From positions 248,001 to 312,000 of the forward strand of contig NZ_APND01000002.1 in the NCBI RefSeq assembly GCF_040361215.1: a DNA stretch of 64,000 nucleotides, given 5' to 3'. The position numbers and the translations under genes were made by a program. A model generated the notes under the pieces. It saw only the letters and a program-made list of their open reading frames with translations. It made no database searches and was not told where the DNA came from. This stretch comes from Salinisphaera dokdonensis. Lineage in GTDB: Bacteria; Pseudomonadota; Gammaproteobacteria; Nevskiales; Salinisphaeraceae. Below, piece by piece: positions 7,484-16,169 of this stretch. How positions within the stretch are numbered: the first letter of the stretch is position 1; every line of letters starts with the position of its first letter.

Positions 7484-10400
7484 ATGCGGATACGACTCCT
7501 GCTCTGTCTGACGCTGCTGGCCGCGGGGTTCACGACGGGTTGCGACAATACGAACGTGGGCAACACGAGCGACAGCCGCAACGTCCTCGAACGCGCCTGG
7601 GCCCAGATCGAGAATAGCTTTTCCGGCAAGCCATCGTCAGCCGCGACCAAACCCTCCGCCCAGAGCCCGACTGCACCAGCCGGCCCGAACGACGCTCATG
7701 GCGCCGCGCCACAGCAGCCCGCGCCGGCCGTTGAAAAACAGCAGGATGCTTCGCATACCGAGACCAACGCGCCCGCGCCGGAAGCTACGCCCACTGCCGA
7801 CGCGCCCGACAGCCCACAGCCGGCAGCGACCGCCGAAGCCAAGGGCACCGATGCTGTGGAGTCCTCCGAAGATCGCGCCGAACCCGAGTCGGTGCAAATC
7901 CCGGACGTGGATATCGGCTACAAGAAATACGTGCTCGACAACGGCCTGACGCTGATCGTGCATACCGACCACAAGACACCCATCGTGGCGGTCAATATCT
8001 GGTACCACGTCGGTTCCAAGAACGAAGGCCCCGGCCAGCAGGGCTTCGCGCATCTGTTCGAGCACCTGATGTTCCAAGGCAGCGAACACTGGCAAGGCGA
8101 ATACTTCGAGCCCTTCGAGCGCGCCGGCGCGACCGACATGAACGGCACCACCAACGTCGATCGCACCAACTACTTCGCCAGCGTGCCCACGTCCGCGCTC
8201 GACATGGCGCTGTGGATGGAATCCGATCGCATGGGCCATTTCCTTGGCGCCATCGACAAGAATCTGCTCGAAGAGCAGCGCGGCGTGGTGCTCAACGAAA
8301 AACGTCAGGGCGACAACCAGCCCTACGGCAAGGTGTTCGACACCATCCCGCCGAACACCTACCCGGCCGGGCATCCCTATTCCTGGTCGACGATCGGCTC
8401 GGAAGCGGATCTCAACGCCGCCTCGCTGGAAGACGTCAAGGACTGGTTCAAGCGCTACTACGGCCCATCCAACGCGGTGCTCGTACTCGCCGGCGATATC
8501 GAACCGGAAGACGCCAAGACCAAGGTCGAGCAGTATTTCGGCAGCATCGAACCCGGCCCGCCGGTCACCCAGCAGAAGCGCTGGGTCGCGAAGATGAGCG
8601 GCGAACATCGCCAGGTGATGTTCGATCGCGTGCCGCAGGCACGGATTTACAAGGTCTGGAACATTCCGCCGACCGGCGCGCCGGATACCACGCGCCTGCA
8701 GATCACCGCCGACCTGCTTGCCGGCTCCAAGAACAGCCCGCTGTACAAGACGCTGGTCTACGACCAGCAGATCGCGACCGACGTATCGGCCTTCGTCTGG
8801 GACAAGGAGATCGGGTCGCAATTGATCGTCAGCGCGACCGCGCGGCCCGGCACTGAGCTGGAAACCATCGAGAAAGTGCTGGACACCCAGATGCAGCGCT
8901 TCATCAACGAAGGCCCGCCGGCCGACGCCGTCGATCGGGCGCGGGCACGCTTTGGCGCCTCTTTCGTGCGCGGCATGGAAAGCGTGGGTGGTATCGGCGG
9001 CAAGGCCGATATCCTCGCCCAGGGCGAGATCTACGCAGACGATCCCGGCGCCTACCGCCAGGAACTGGAAATCCTGCGCACCGTCACGCCGGAAGACATC
9101 CAGATGACGGCCGCGAAATGGCTCTCGGACGGCGTTTACGTGCTGTCGGTGAAACCCTTCGGCGATCGCAAGGCCAAGGGCGAGGACGTCAATCGCGACA
9201 AGCTGCCCGAGATCGGCGAAACACCTGACCTCGACCTGCCCGAAGTGCAGCACGCCACGCTGTCCAACGGCCTGAAGGTGCGCCTGGCCGAACGCCACAG
9301 CGCGCCCACCGTGCAGATGCGCATGGTCTTCGATGCCGGCTATGCCGCCGACCCGGCCGACGCCCCCGGTACGGCCAGCCTGACGATGGGCATGCTCGAT
9401 GAAGGCACGGCCAGGCGTGATTCGCTGACCATCAGCTCCGATCTCGACGCGCTCGGTGCGGAGTTGAACACGGGCGCGTCCCTGGATTCCGCAACCCTGA
9501 GCCTGTCCACGCTCAGCACCGCGCTCGACCCGTCGCTGGATATCTACGCCGACGTGATCCGCAACGCGAGCTTCCCCGAGAACGAGTTCGCACGGCTCAA
9601 GAAACAGCGCCTGGCCAGCATTGCCCAGGAAAAACGCCAACCGACCAGCCTCGCGCTGCGCACGCTCGGTCCGTTGCTCTACGGCAAGGACCACGCATAC
9701 GGCATACCGCTGACCGGCTCCGGCACGCAGGCGGCGATCGAGAACATGCAGGTCGCCGACGTGCGTGCCTTCGCCGATAGCTGGCTGCGCCCGGACAACG
9801 CCACGTTGGTGGTGGTCGGCGATACGACCATGGAAGACCTCAAGCCCATGCTCGAGGCACACCTCGGCGACTGGCAGGCCAGCAACGACGAGCCACGCCC
9901 CGAGAAACGCCTGCCCGAGATCACGCCGCCGGAAGAGCCGCATATCTATCTGGTCGACCGGCCCGGCAGCAATCAGGCCACGGTGATCGCCGGCAACGTC
10001 GCGCCGCCCAAATCCAGCGACCAGGATGTCGCCATGGAAACCGTCAACGCGGTACTCGGCGGCATGTTCAACTCACGCCTGAATCTGAACCTGCGTGAGG
10101 ACAAACACTGGTCCTACGGCGCCCGCAGTCTGCTCATGGACGCCCGCGCCCAGCAGCCGTTCGTGGCCTACGCGGCGGTGCAGATCGACAAGACAGCGCC
10201 CGCCATGCAAGAGATGCGCAAGGAGCTGACCGCGATCCGCGATGACAAGCCGATCAGCGACAGCGAGTTGTCGGCCGCACAGGCCAATCTCACCCGTAGC
10301 CTGCCCGGCGAGAACGAAACCACGCCGGCACTGGCGTCGACGCTGACCGATTCGGTGGTGTTCGATCTGCCGGACGACTACTACGAAGACTACGTGCGGC

Positions 10401-10606
10401 GTATCCGCGGGCTGGAACAACCCGCGCTGGCGGAGGCCGCGCTCTCCATGATCGACACCGAAGGGCTGACCTGGGTGGTCGTGGGCGACCTCAGTCAGAT
10501 CGAGGACTCCATCCGCAAGCTGGGATGGGGTAAAGTCCGCACGGTGGACCCGGAGACACTGGAAACGTCGACCGGGGATTCCGTTGAGGGGGAAAAGGAT
10601 GAATAG
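7484..10606 (+). CDS. M16 family zinc peptidase, two-domain, probable lipoprotein
   Basis: A 1040-residue fusion of two M16 units. An N-terminal export signal ends in TTGC (Cys20), a possible though imperfect lipobox, followed by a Pro/Ala/Glu-rich linker to about residue 140. The first unit holds the inverted zinc motif HLFEH (His190, Glu193, His194) and the downstream glutamates of EEQRGVVLNE (263-272), so it should be active. The second unit (from about 590) lacks HxxEH but keeps the late LREDKHWSYGAR segment, as in inactive partner subunits of PqqL-like and processing peptidases. Expected to act in the periplasm on peptides. The next gene overlaps its end by 8 nt. Confidence 0.92.
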   Translation: MRIRLLLCLTLLAAGFTTGCDNTNVGNTSDSRNVLERAWAQIENSFSGKPSSAATKPSAQSPTAPAGPNDAHGAAPQQPAPAVEKQQDASHTETNAPAPEATPTADAPDSPQPAATAEAKGTDAVESSEDRAEPESVQIPDVDIGYKKYVLDNGLTLIVHTDHKTPIVAVNIWYHVGSKNEGPGQQGFAHLFEHLMFQGSEHWQGEYFEPFERAGATDMNGTTNVDRTNYFASVPTSALDMALWMESDRMGHFLGAIDKNLLEEQRGVVLNEKRQGDNQPYGKVFDTIPPNTYPAGHPYSWSTIGSEADLNAASLEDVKDWFKRYYGPSNAVLVLAGDIEPEDAKTKVEQYFGSIEPGPPVTQQKRWVAKMSGEHRQVMFDRVPQARIYKVWNIPPTGAPDTTRLQITADLLAGSKNSPLYKTLVYDQQIATDVSAFVWDKEIGSQLIVSATARPGTELETIEKVLDTQMQRFINEGPPADAVDRARARFGASFVRGMESVGGIGGKADILAQGEIYADDPGAYRQELEILRTVTPEDIQMTAAKWLSDGVYVLSVKPFGDRKAKGEDVNRDKLPEIGETPDLDLPEVQHATLSNGLKVRLAERHSAPTVQMRMVFDAGYAADPADAPGTASLTMGMLDEGTARRDSLTISSDLDALGAELNTGASLDSATLSLSTLSTALDPSLDIYADVIRNASFPENEFARLKKQRLASIAQEKRQPTSLALRTLGPLLYGKDHAYGIPLTGSGTQAAIENMQVADVRAFADSWLRPDNATLVVVGDTTMEDLKPMLEAHLGDWQASNDEPRPEKRLPEITPPEEPHIYLVDRPGSNQATVIAGNVAPPKSSDQDVAMETVNAVLGGMFNSRLNLNLREDKHWSYGARSLLMDARAQQPFVAYAAVQIDKTAPAMQEMRKELTAIRDDKPISDSELSAAQANLTRSLPGENETTPALASTLTDSVVFDLPDDYYEDYVRRIRGLEQPALAEAALSMIDTEGLTWVVVGDLSQIEDSIRKLGWGKVRTVDPETLETSTGDSVEGEKDE

Positions 10607-11753
10607 GCGGGTGTGGAGTCGCTTTACCGCGACGCTGCTGCTGGCTGCCTGCGCCACGCAGGCATTGGCCGTCGTCGAACGCGAGGACATCATCGTGCTC
10701 GCGGCTGACGGCCTTCGCTATACAAGCTACAAGACGCTGCGGTCGGACCTGGCCGAGCGGGTGCTATATCTGGGCCCGGACGAGGCGCCCGAGGACGCCG
10801 TGTTCATCGTACCGGACGACTACGCGTCGACGCCGCTGGACGATGGTGGAACCCGCCTGCACTTCCAGAGCGGCAGCTTCGCGCTGATGAACACCGGCGT
10901 GTTCGATGCCGAGGTCGAGCGCAAAGCCAACGGCATCCGCGTATTCACCAGCTGGGACGGCGTCACGCGCAGTGACGGCCACCTGGGCAAGTGGAATGCG
11001 CCGGACGACTTCTCATCGTTCTCGTACACCTGGGTGGTGCCGCGCAATATCGACATACTGGCTTATCAGGCCAATCGCTCCGGCACCTGGGAAAAGCGCG
11101 AAAACACGCTCAACTGGACCGGCAAGCAGGTCAACGATATCGCGTTCACGATCCGTTACCGCGTGAACGACCCGGACGCCGGCGCTGCCCCGGCGGCGAA
11201 GCCGCGGCCGACCCAACCGGCGCCGCAGCAGACCGCACCGTCGAAACCCAAGCCGCAGCCGAGCTATTCCGGCAACGGGCTCGAGACCGCGCCATCAACA
11301 AGCTTCGATAGCAAGCCGCCGCAGGCCGGCGGAACGCCTTCGCAGGCCAAGCCGCAACAGCCGACCACGTCCGAGCAGGACAAGCCGGCGCAACCGAGCA
11401 ATGTCGATCCGAAGCCGCGCAGTGTCACGCTCGACAGCGTAGTCACGCTCGCCGACGGCCGCCCGCAGGTCACCGCTCGCGGACAGGGCGTGCTGCGTCG
11501 CCTCGCCGGCGCGCTCGCCACCGACAACACGCGACGCGTGGTCATACACGGCCCCGGCTTTACCGACAGCCGTGATACCGGCGGCTCGGTGGCGCAGGCC
11601 GCTCGCGTGTCGGACTTCCTGGCGGCGCACGGCGTGGCCGAGGAACGCATCGAGATCCGGGCCGGCAAGCGGGCCGACGATGCCACCGGCCGCACGATCG
11701 AAGTCACCGTCGAGCCCGGCGGTCTGCTCGACGCTTTCTCGGAAAAGCGTTAG
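10599..11753 (+). CDS. Envelope protein with unknown N-domain and OmpA-like C-domain
   Basis: The ATG at 10599 is preceded by GAGGGGG and overlaps the M16 gene by 8 nt, so the two genes are translationally linked. The 384-residue product has a signal sequence with a possible lipobox (LLAAC, Cys18) or alternatively an ALA cleavage site. Residues about 25-200 form a beta-rich domain I do not recognise; 205-275 is a Pro/Gln/Lys linker suited to spanning the periplasm; 280-375 resembles an OmpA C-terminal domain (repeat of strand-helix, ARVSDFLAAHGV, IEIRAGKRAD), which usually binds peptidoglycan. Possibly a partner of the M16 peptidase. The OmpA assignment is by pattern, not by a profile search. 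Confidence 0.75.
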   Translation: MNRRVWSRFTATLLLAACATQALAVVEREDIIVLAADGLRYTSYKTLRSDLAERVLYLGPDEAPEDAVFIVPDDYASTPLDDGGTRLHFQSGSFALMNTGVFDAEVERKANGIRVFTSWDGVTRSDGHLGKWNAPDDFSSFSYTWVVPRNIDILAYQANRSGTWEKRENTLNWTGKQVNDIAFTIRYRVNDPDAGAAPAAKPRPTQPAPQQTAPSKPKPQPSYSGNGLETAPSTSFDSKPPQAGGTPSQAKPQQPTTSEQDKPAQPSNVDPKPRSVTLDSVVTLADGRPQVTARGQGVLRRLAGALATDNTRRVVIHGPGFTDSRDTGGSVAQAARVSDFLAAHGVAEERIEIRAGKRADDATGRTIEVTVEPGGLLDAFSEKR

Positions 11754-11790
11754 AGCGTAGATCCGCTGGCGTCGGCAAACGCCGCGCACT

Positions 11791-11821
11791 AAAAAGCCGG
11801 GCCCGATGGCCCGGCTTTTTT
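11791..11821. terminator. Bidirectional intrinsic terminator between convergent genes
   Basis: GCCGGGCC (11796-11803) pairs perfectly with GGCCCGGC (11808-11815) around a CGAT loop. Five A residues precede and six T residues follow, so it can stop transcription of the OmpA-like gene (plus) and of the small membrane-protein gene at 11871 (minus). Confidence 0.9.
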
Positions 11822-11870
11822 ATTTGCATCAGCCGCCGCTATAAACGCCGGCTCGCCCGGCGCAAATAAA

Positions 11871-12194
11871 TCAGCGAGCGGGACTGCTCGCCTGAAAGTT
11901 GCCCAGCGGCCGAACAAAGGTATATTTGCCCGGCTCGACGACCAGACGATTCCCGGCATCAGCCGCATTCATGCCGAGCAGCGAGAACGGCAGGGAGACC
12001 ACGAACAGGCCCGCGCCCAAAGTGGTCGCCACCAGACTGACCGGGCGAACCAGCACCATATCCACGCCCATCGCTGCTGCAGACGGCGGCCCGGGCGAGG
12101 CATAATCATCAATGGCCGAGGCGGGGCCGGCCAACCCGAGCCCCAGCGCGGCCACGAGAACGATAAGCGCGCGGCGCGCGGAGAAAACGGTCAT
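11871..12194 (-). CDS. Small conserved exported/membrane protein
   Basis: A 107-residue protein with a signal peptide (cleavage near GPASA) and one further hydrophobic stretch (about 52-75, VSLVATTLGAGLFVVSLPFS), ending in YTFVRPLG. Short proteins with this DMVLVRP...FVVSLPFS...YTFVRPLG pattern recur in gammaproteobacteria, often under misleading transporter names; function is unknown. A good ribosome site (AAGGGGG, 8 nt) and a candidate promoter (12226-12253) support expression. Confidence 0.7.
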   Translation of the reverse strand: MTVFSARRALIVLVAALGLGLAGPASAIDDYASPGPPSAAAMGVDMVLVRPVSLVATTLGAGLFVVSLPFSLLGMNAADAGNRLVVEPGKYTFVRPLGNFQASSPAR

Positions 12195-12225
12195 GACTCA
12201 AACCCCCTTTGACTACGTGCAGGTC

Positions 12226-12253
12226 ACATTAGCAAAGCGCCCCCGCAAGTCAA
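12226..12253 (-). promoter_or_regulatory. Candidate sigma-70 promoter for the small membrane protein
   Basis: Minus-strand TTGACT (12253-12248), 16 nt spacer, TAATGT (12231-12226), 31 nt before the ATG at 12194. The -35 is near consensus, the -10 is weaker. Confidence 0.45.
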
Positions 12254-12296
12254 TCGGCGGCGCACCGCCGGTGCCCGCGGGCCGACAAGCGGCGTC

Positions 12297-12620
12297 ATGA
12301 GCGCCCGTAAAGTCTATCTCGCAGCGGACCCGGTCAACGCCGAAATCGCGAAGGACATGCTCACCAGCCACGGCATCGAGGCTCATGTGCGCAACCAGTA
12401 TCTCTGGGGCGGCATGGGCGACCTACCGGCTGACGTCTACCCGAGCGTGTGGGTCGATGAAGCCGACGACTACGATGCTGCGCGGCGTCTTGTGCTTGAT
12501 CTGGAGCGGGGTCCGGTCCGTAACGGCCGTCCCTGGCAATGCCCTAAATGCAGCGAGTATCTCGACGCGCAGTTCGAACAATGCTGGAACTGTCAGACCG
12601 CCAAACCGGCCGACGCCTGA
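12297..12620 (+). CDS. DUF2007-type protein with C-terminal zinc ribbon
   Basis: A 107-residue cytoplasmic protein. Residues 1-70 match the DUF2007 (putative signal-transducing) pattern: VYLAADPVNAEIAKDMLTSHGI, a helix-strand unit resembling PII-like folds, then PSVWVDEADDYDAA. Residues 80-102 hold CPKC and CWNC, a four-cysteine zinc ribbon. The stop overlaps the trmL start by one base (TGATG), so the two are translated together. Molecular role unknown. Confidence 0.8.
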   Translation: MSARKVYLAADPVNAEIAKDMLTSHGIEAHVRNQYLWGGMGDLPADVYPSVWVDEADDYDAARRLVLDLERGPVRNGRPWQCPKCSEYLDAQFEQCWNCQTAKPADA

Positions 12621-13066
12621 TGCATATCGTGCTGCACCAACCCGAGATACCGCCCAACACGGGCAACGCGATTCGGCTGTGCGCCAATATCGGCGCCACC
12701 CTGCACCTGATCCATCCGCTGGGTTTCTCCATCGACGACAAGCGCATGCGTCGGGCCGGGCTCGATTATCGCGAGCAGGCCGTAATCCGTGAATGGGACG
12801 ATTACGACGCCTGGCGCGCGGCGCATTCACAATCGCGCGTGTTTGCCGCAACCAAACGCGGCACCACCCGTTACGACCAGATCGCCTACCGCGCCGATGA
12901 CGCCCTGCTGTTCGGCTGCGAGACCCGCGGCCTGCCGGACGCGCTGGTCGCGCAGGCCGACGCCGCGATCTACCTGCCCATGCGGGAAGGCAATCGCAGC
13001 ATGAACCTGTCCAACAGCGTGGCGGTGGCGGCGTTCGAGGTCTGGCGCCAGGCCGATTTCGCCTAG
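12620..13066 (+). CDS. trmL: tRNA (cytidine/uridine-34 2'-O)-methyltransferase TrmL
   Basis: A 148-residue SPOUT methyltransferase that methylates the wobble ribose of tRNA-Leu isoacceptors with S-adenosylmethionine. The trefoil-knot motifs are visible: PNTGNAIRLCANIG near the start, LLFGCETRGLP, and NLSNSVAVAAFE at the end. The frame is open further upstream, but the ATG at 12620, overlapping the previous stop, gives the standard N-terminus MHIVLHQPEIPPNTGN and the usual family length. Confidence 0.95.
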   Translation: MHIVLHQPEIPPNTGNAIRLCANIGATLHLIHPLGFSIDDKRMRRAGLDYREQAVIREWDDYDAWRAAHSQSRVFAATKRGTTRYDQIAYRADDALLFGCETRGLPDALVAQADAAIYLPMREGNRSMNLSNSVAVAAFEVWRQADFA

Positions 13067-13078
13067 CGCGACAATCCG

Positions 13079-13768
13079 CTAGCGGCGCAGATCCTGTTGA
13101 TCATGCTTGGCGGGCGCCGTCATCCGGTCGAGCAGCACTTCCCAGCCCGCGCCATCAGCCACTTCGGACAGATGCTTGTCCGGCTGCACCGCCACGGCCT
13201 CCTCGACCACGCGAAACAGATGCGCATCCGTGATGGAATCGCCAAAGGCGACCGCGGTTTCCAGCGACAGTCCGGTTTCACGCGCCAGCGCCTCGGCCGC
13301 GTCGATCTTGGTCGGACCGTAGGGATGGCGAACCGGCGGCGCGGCCGTGTAGTGCCGGCCATCGGTCGCGCACAGCGCTGCATGACTGTGTCCCACGCCC
13401 AGCGATTCGGCCAGCGCATCGGCAATGAACTGCGGTGTACCCGACAGCAGGGCAATGCGATCGCCTGCAGCCTGATGGGCACGCAGGCGCTCCAGCGCCG
13501 GGGGGTACAGGGCGGGCGATAGGCGCGTGGCAACGAAATCGCGCGCGAGCGCGGCAATTTCGGCTTTCGTATGCCCGCTCAGATACGCCTTGTTCTTCTG
13601 CATGACGTGCCGGCCGTAACGCGGGAAATAACGCAGGCAGAACCAGGCGAACGCGAGCAGCTGGCGCACGCCGAGCGCGCCCTCATCCCACAGATAGCGC
13701 GCAAAGCGCGCTTCCGAGCTCGCGCCCGGCACGAGCGTGCCGTCGATATCGAACAGTACGAGTCGCAT
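13079..13768 (-). CDS. HAD-IB family phosphatase
   Basis: A 229-residue haloacid-dehalogenase phosphatase of the phosphoserine-phosphatase-like IB group. Motif I is FDIDGTLVPG (nucleophile Asp7, acid Asp9), motif II LLSGTP, a lysine lies at PTKIDAAEAL, and motif IV is AFGDSITDAHLF. Relatives hydrolyse phosphoserine or lysophospholipid-type phosphomonoesters. It overlaps the preceding CDP-alcohol phosphatidyltransferase gene by one base (TGATG), suggesting a joint role in phospholipid metabolism, for example dephosphorylating the transferase product; that link is inference. Confidence 0.88.
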   Translation of the reverse strand: MRLVLFDIDGTLVPGASSEARFARYLWDEGALGVRQLLAFAWFCLRYFPRYGRHVMQKNKAYLSGHTKAEIAALARDFVATRLSPALYPPALERLRAHQAAGDRIALLSGTPQFIADALAESLGVGHSHAALCATDGRHYTAAPPVRHPYGPTKIDAAEALARETGLSLETAVAFGDSITDAHLFRVVEEAVAVQPDKHLSEVADGAGWEVLLDRMTAPAKHDQQDLRR

Positions 13769-14388
13769 CAGGCCTTGCCCGCCTGCGCGCCGGGGCGCGC
13801 GTTGGCACAGAATTCGACAATCACCGGCAGACCGCGGGCGACACAGATCGCCGCCGATGCCCAGGCCAGCGCCAGGCCGATACCGTTGAGCACCGACCCG
13901 TAGCTATCCCAGAACTCGGGCGCGAGGAACGGCGCCGGCTGCCAGGCCAGAATCCAGGCGAAGGCGACCGCCTTGAGCACGGCGTAGAAACCGCGCATGA
14001 AGCGCCCCGCGACCAGGAACCGCCCGATCGGCGACTGCATCATGTCGAAAGCGGCGGTACCCGACTGCGCGCCCTTGCTGCGAATCGCGTCCACAAGGTT
14101 GCCGCGAATGATGAACAACAGCGGGATCCACACACCAATGAAACCCAGATGGGCAAGCACGACCCAGAGCACGGTTTCGACGATCCGGTCAATCGCGATA
14201 TCGAAGGTCGCGCCGAACAGCGACTCCTCGCCGAAACGGCGCGCAACCCAGCCATCGACGCCATCCAGGGCGATGATCAGGATCGTGAGTGGCGCGTTGA
14301 TCAGCTGCAGCGCGGGCGCGCCGGAGTAGACGATGCCCAGCAGCACGAAGAGCAGCAGAAAACGGCCGAAAGTTACCCAGTTCGCCAT
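13768..14388 (-). CDS. CDP-alcohol phosphatidyltransferase family protein
   Basis: A 206-residue inner-membrane enzyme. It contains the complete family motif D-x2-DG-x2-AR-x8-G-x3-D-x3-D, here starting at DGVDGWVARR and ending TFDIAIDR, where the aspartates bind the metal and CDP. Several hydrophobic segments flank it. Family members replace CMP of a CDP-alcohol with another alcohol to make phospholipids; the acceptor here is not evident. The HAD phosphatase that follows may act on the product, as in PgsA-PgpB type pairs. Confidence 0.88.
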   Translation of the reverse strand: MANWVTFGRFLLLFVLLGIVYSGAPALQLINAPLTILIIALDGVDGWVARRFGEESLFGATFDIAIDRIVETVLWVVLAHLGFIGVWIPLLFIIRGNLVDAIRSKGAQSGTAAFDMMQSPIGRFLVAGRFMRGFYAVLKAVAFAWILAWQPAPFLAPEFWDSYGSVLNGIGLALAWASAAICVARGLPVIVEFCANARPGAQAGKA

Positions 14389-14472
14389 GGCCCGAAAATC
14401 TTTTTGAGTGGTTCTTGGTGCGATCTAAAAACTTGCAGCGACGCGGATTACGCCAGCGTCGACTGTCATATT

Positions 14473-15495
14473 TTAGTCTTTTTCGGCCCGGAACGGGCGA
14501 TCCGTCAATTTACGCACGGCATCGCGGGGCGCGACGTCCTCGTGCAGAACACGATAGGCCTGGGTCGCAATCGGCATTTCCACGCCCAGTTGCTGGGCGA
14601 TACGGTGTACTTCGCGCGCCACGCGCACACCTTCGACCACCTGCTGGATCTCGTGCTGCGCCTGCTCGACATCATGCCCTGCCGCCAGCGCCAGACCCAT
14701 GCGGCGATTGCGTGACTGGTCGTCGGTGCAGGTCAAAAGCAGGTCGCCAAGACCGGCCATACCGGTGAACGTACCGCGCTCACCGCCGAGCTTCTCGCCG
14801 AGGCGCATCATTTCGGACAACCCGCGGGTGATCAGCAGCGCCCGTGCATTCGCGCCATAGCCAAGCCCGTCGGATATGCCCACCGCGATGGCGAGCACGT
14901 TCTTGACCGCACCGCCCACGCCCACGCCGATGACGTCGGTGGCGGTATAGACGCGAAATACGCCGTCGTGGAAGGCACCGGCCATATCACGGGCAAAATC
15001 GGCATCGCCGGACGCGATGGTCACCGCGGTGGGCATGCCCTGGCCGACTTCGCCGGCAAAGCTCGGGCCGGACAGTACCGCTGTCTTGCGATCGGCGCCG
15101 AGCACTTCGGCGGCCACCTGATCGGGCAGCAGCGCAGACTCGGGCTCCAGGCCCTTGGTCGCCCAGATCACCCGGCGGGTATCGCCAAGCAGCGGCGCGA
15201 GCTGCTCTAGGCAGACACGCAGGGCATGGCTGGGCACGACCACGAGCACGTCGTCTGCAGCCGCGACGGCCGCAGCCATATCCGGCTCCGGCGTCAGGGT
15301 CTCGGGAAAGGGACAACCGGGCAGATAGCGGCTGTTTTCGCCGGCATCGGCCATGGCTGACACGGCGGCCGTATCGCGCGCCCACAGCCGGACATCGTTG
15401 CCGTTACGAGCGAGCTGAATAGCCAGCGCGGTGCCCCAGGAGCCCGCGCCCAGCACGGCCATGCAGCGATTGGCATTGTCGTGCGGCGCAGTCAT
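14473..15495 (-). CDS. gpsA: Glycerol-3-phosphate dehydrogenase [NAD(P)+] GpsA
   Basis: A 340-residue cytoplasmic enzyme that reduces dihydroxyacetone phosphate to sn-glycerol-3-phosphate for phospholipid synthesis. The Rossmann motif is VLGAGSWGTALA near residue 14-25; VWATKGLE and the catalytic-lysine region GVGVGGAVKNVLAIA are intact, as is the C-terminal FTGMAGLGDLLLTCT. It follows secB by 6 nt, the conserved gammaproteobacterial order. Confidence 0.96.
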   Translation of the reverse strand: MTAPHDNANRCMAVLGAGSWGTALAIQLARNGNDVRLWARDTAAVSAMADAGENSRYLPGCPFPETLTPEPDMAAAVAAADDVLVVVPSHALRVCLEQLAPLLGDTRRVIWATKGLEPESALLPDQVAAEVLGADRKTAVLSGPSFAGEVGQGMPTAVTIASGDADFARDMAGAFHDGVFRVYTATDVIGVGVGGAVKNVLAIAVGISDGLGYGANARALLITRGLSEMMRLGEKLGGERGTFTGMAGLGDLLLTCTDDQSRNRRMGLALAAGHDVEQAQHEIQQVVEGVRVAREVHRIAQQLGVEMPIATQAYRVLHEDVAPRDAVRKLTDRPFRAEKD

Positions 15496-15501
15496 CGTCA
15501 G

Positions 15502-16002
15502 CTAGTGCGTGGCGCTGCCAGCGTCGGTCGGCTGGCCGCCCTGGTTGTTCTGATGCTGGGCATAGAGCAGATCGAAATTGACCGGCTGCAGCAGGAAGTG
15601 CGGAAAGCCCGCGCGCTGAACCATGTCACCCACGCTTTCGCGAATATAGGGAAACAGGATCGACGGGCAGTAGCTGCCCAGCAGATGACCGCGTTCCTTG
15701 TCGTCGTCAAAGCCTTCGATCTGGAACACGCCGGCCTGCTGCACCTCGACGATATAGGCGGTGCGCTCGCCCTGCTTGGCGGTGACCGTGACGGTCAGCG
15801 TGACCTGATGGGTTTCGCGGCTGAGATTCTCGATGCGCGTGTTCAGATCGACGTTGACGTCCGGCTTGTATTCCTCGGTGAACACGCGCGGCCCGTTGGG
15901 CACCTCAATGGATGCGTCGCGAATATAGATCTTCTGCAAGCCGACCTGGCGCTGGGGTTGACTGCTGCCTGCGGCCTCGCCCTGCCCGTTCTCTTCGGCC
16001 AT
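15502..16002 (-). CDS. secB: Protein-export chaperone SecB
   Basis: A 166-residue tetrameric cytosolic chaperone that keeps preproteins unfolded and hands them to SecA. The typical KIYIRDASIEVPNGP opening, the LTVTVTAKQGERTAYIVEVQQAG strand region and GYCPSILFPYIRE-like segment (here GSYCPSILFPYIRE) are present. The frame is open upstream, but GAGGAGG lies 5 nt before the ATG at 16002. In many relatives grxC sits between the rhodanese gene and secB; here it is absent, leaving a 167-bp gap. Confidence 0.96.
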   Translation of the reverse strand: MAEENGQGEAAGSSQPQRQVGLQKIYIRDASIEVPNGPRVFTEEYKPDVNVDLNTRIENLSRETHQVTLTVTVTAKQGERTAYIVEVQQAGVFQIEGFDDDKERGHLLGSYCPSILFPYIRESVGDMVQRAGFPHFLLQPVNFDLLYAQHQNNQGGQPTDAGSATH

Positions 16003-16079
16003 GTTCGCCTCCTCGTTCGCCTGTATTGAATATCGTTTCGCTCGTCGCAGCATGCCACCGCGCCAAGCGACAGAAGGCA

Positions 16080-16093
16080 CAAATCGCGATTTG
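16080..16093. promoter_or_regulatory. Perfect 14-bp palindrome upstream of secB
   Basis: CAAATCGCGATTTG lies in the gap between the rhodanese gene and secB, 78 bp before the secB ATG. It is AT-flanked in an otherwise GC-rich region. It could be an operator or a chance palindrome; nothing else identifies a binding protein. Confidence 0.3.
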
Positions 16094-16169
16094 CTCCTTC
16101 GAAAAACCCGATCACGTCATCGCCGCGGCAAACCGCGCCGAATATCGCGACCCGGAAGTGTTTCGTCCG

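Noticed and set aside
7637..9943. A 768-codon open frame on the minus strand inside the M16 gene
   Set aside because: It mirrors the third-position GC bias of the plus-strand gene, has no recognisable motif and overlaps a clear family member.
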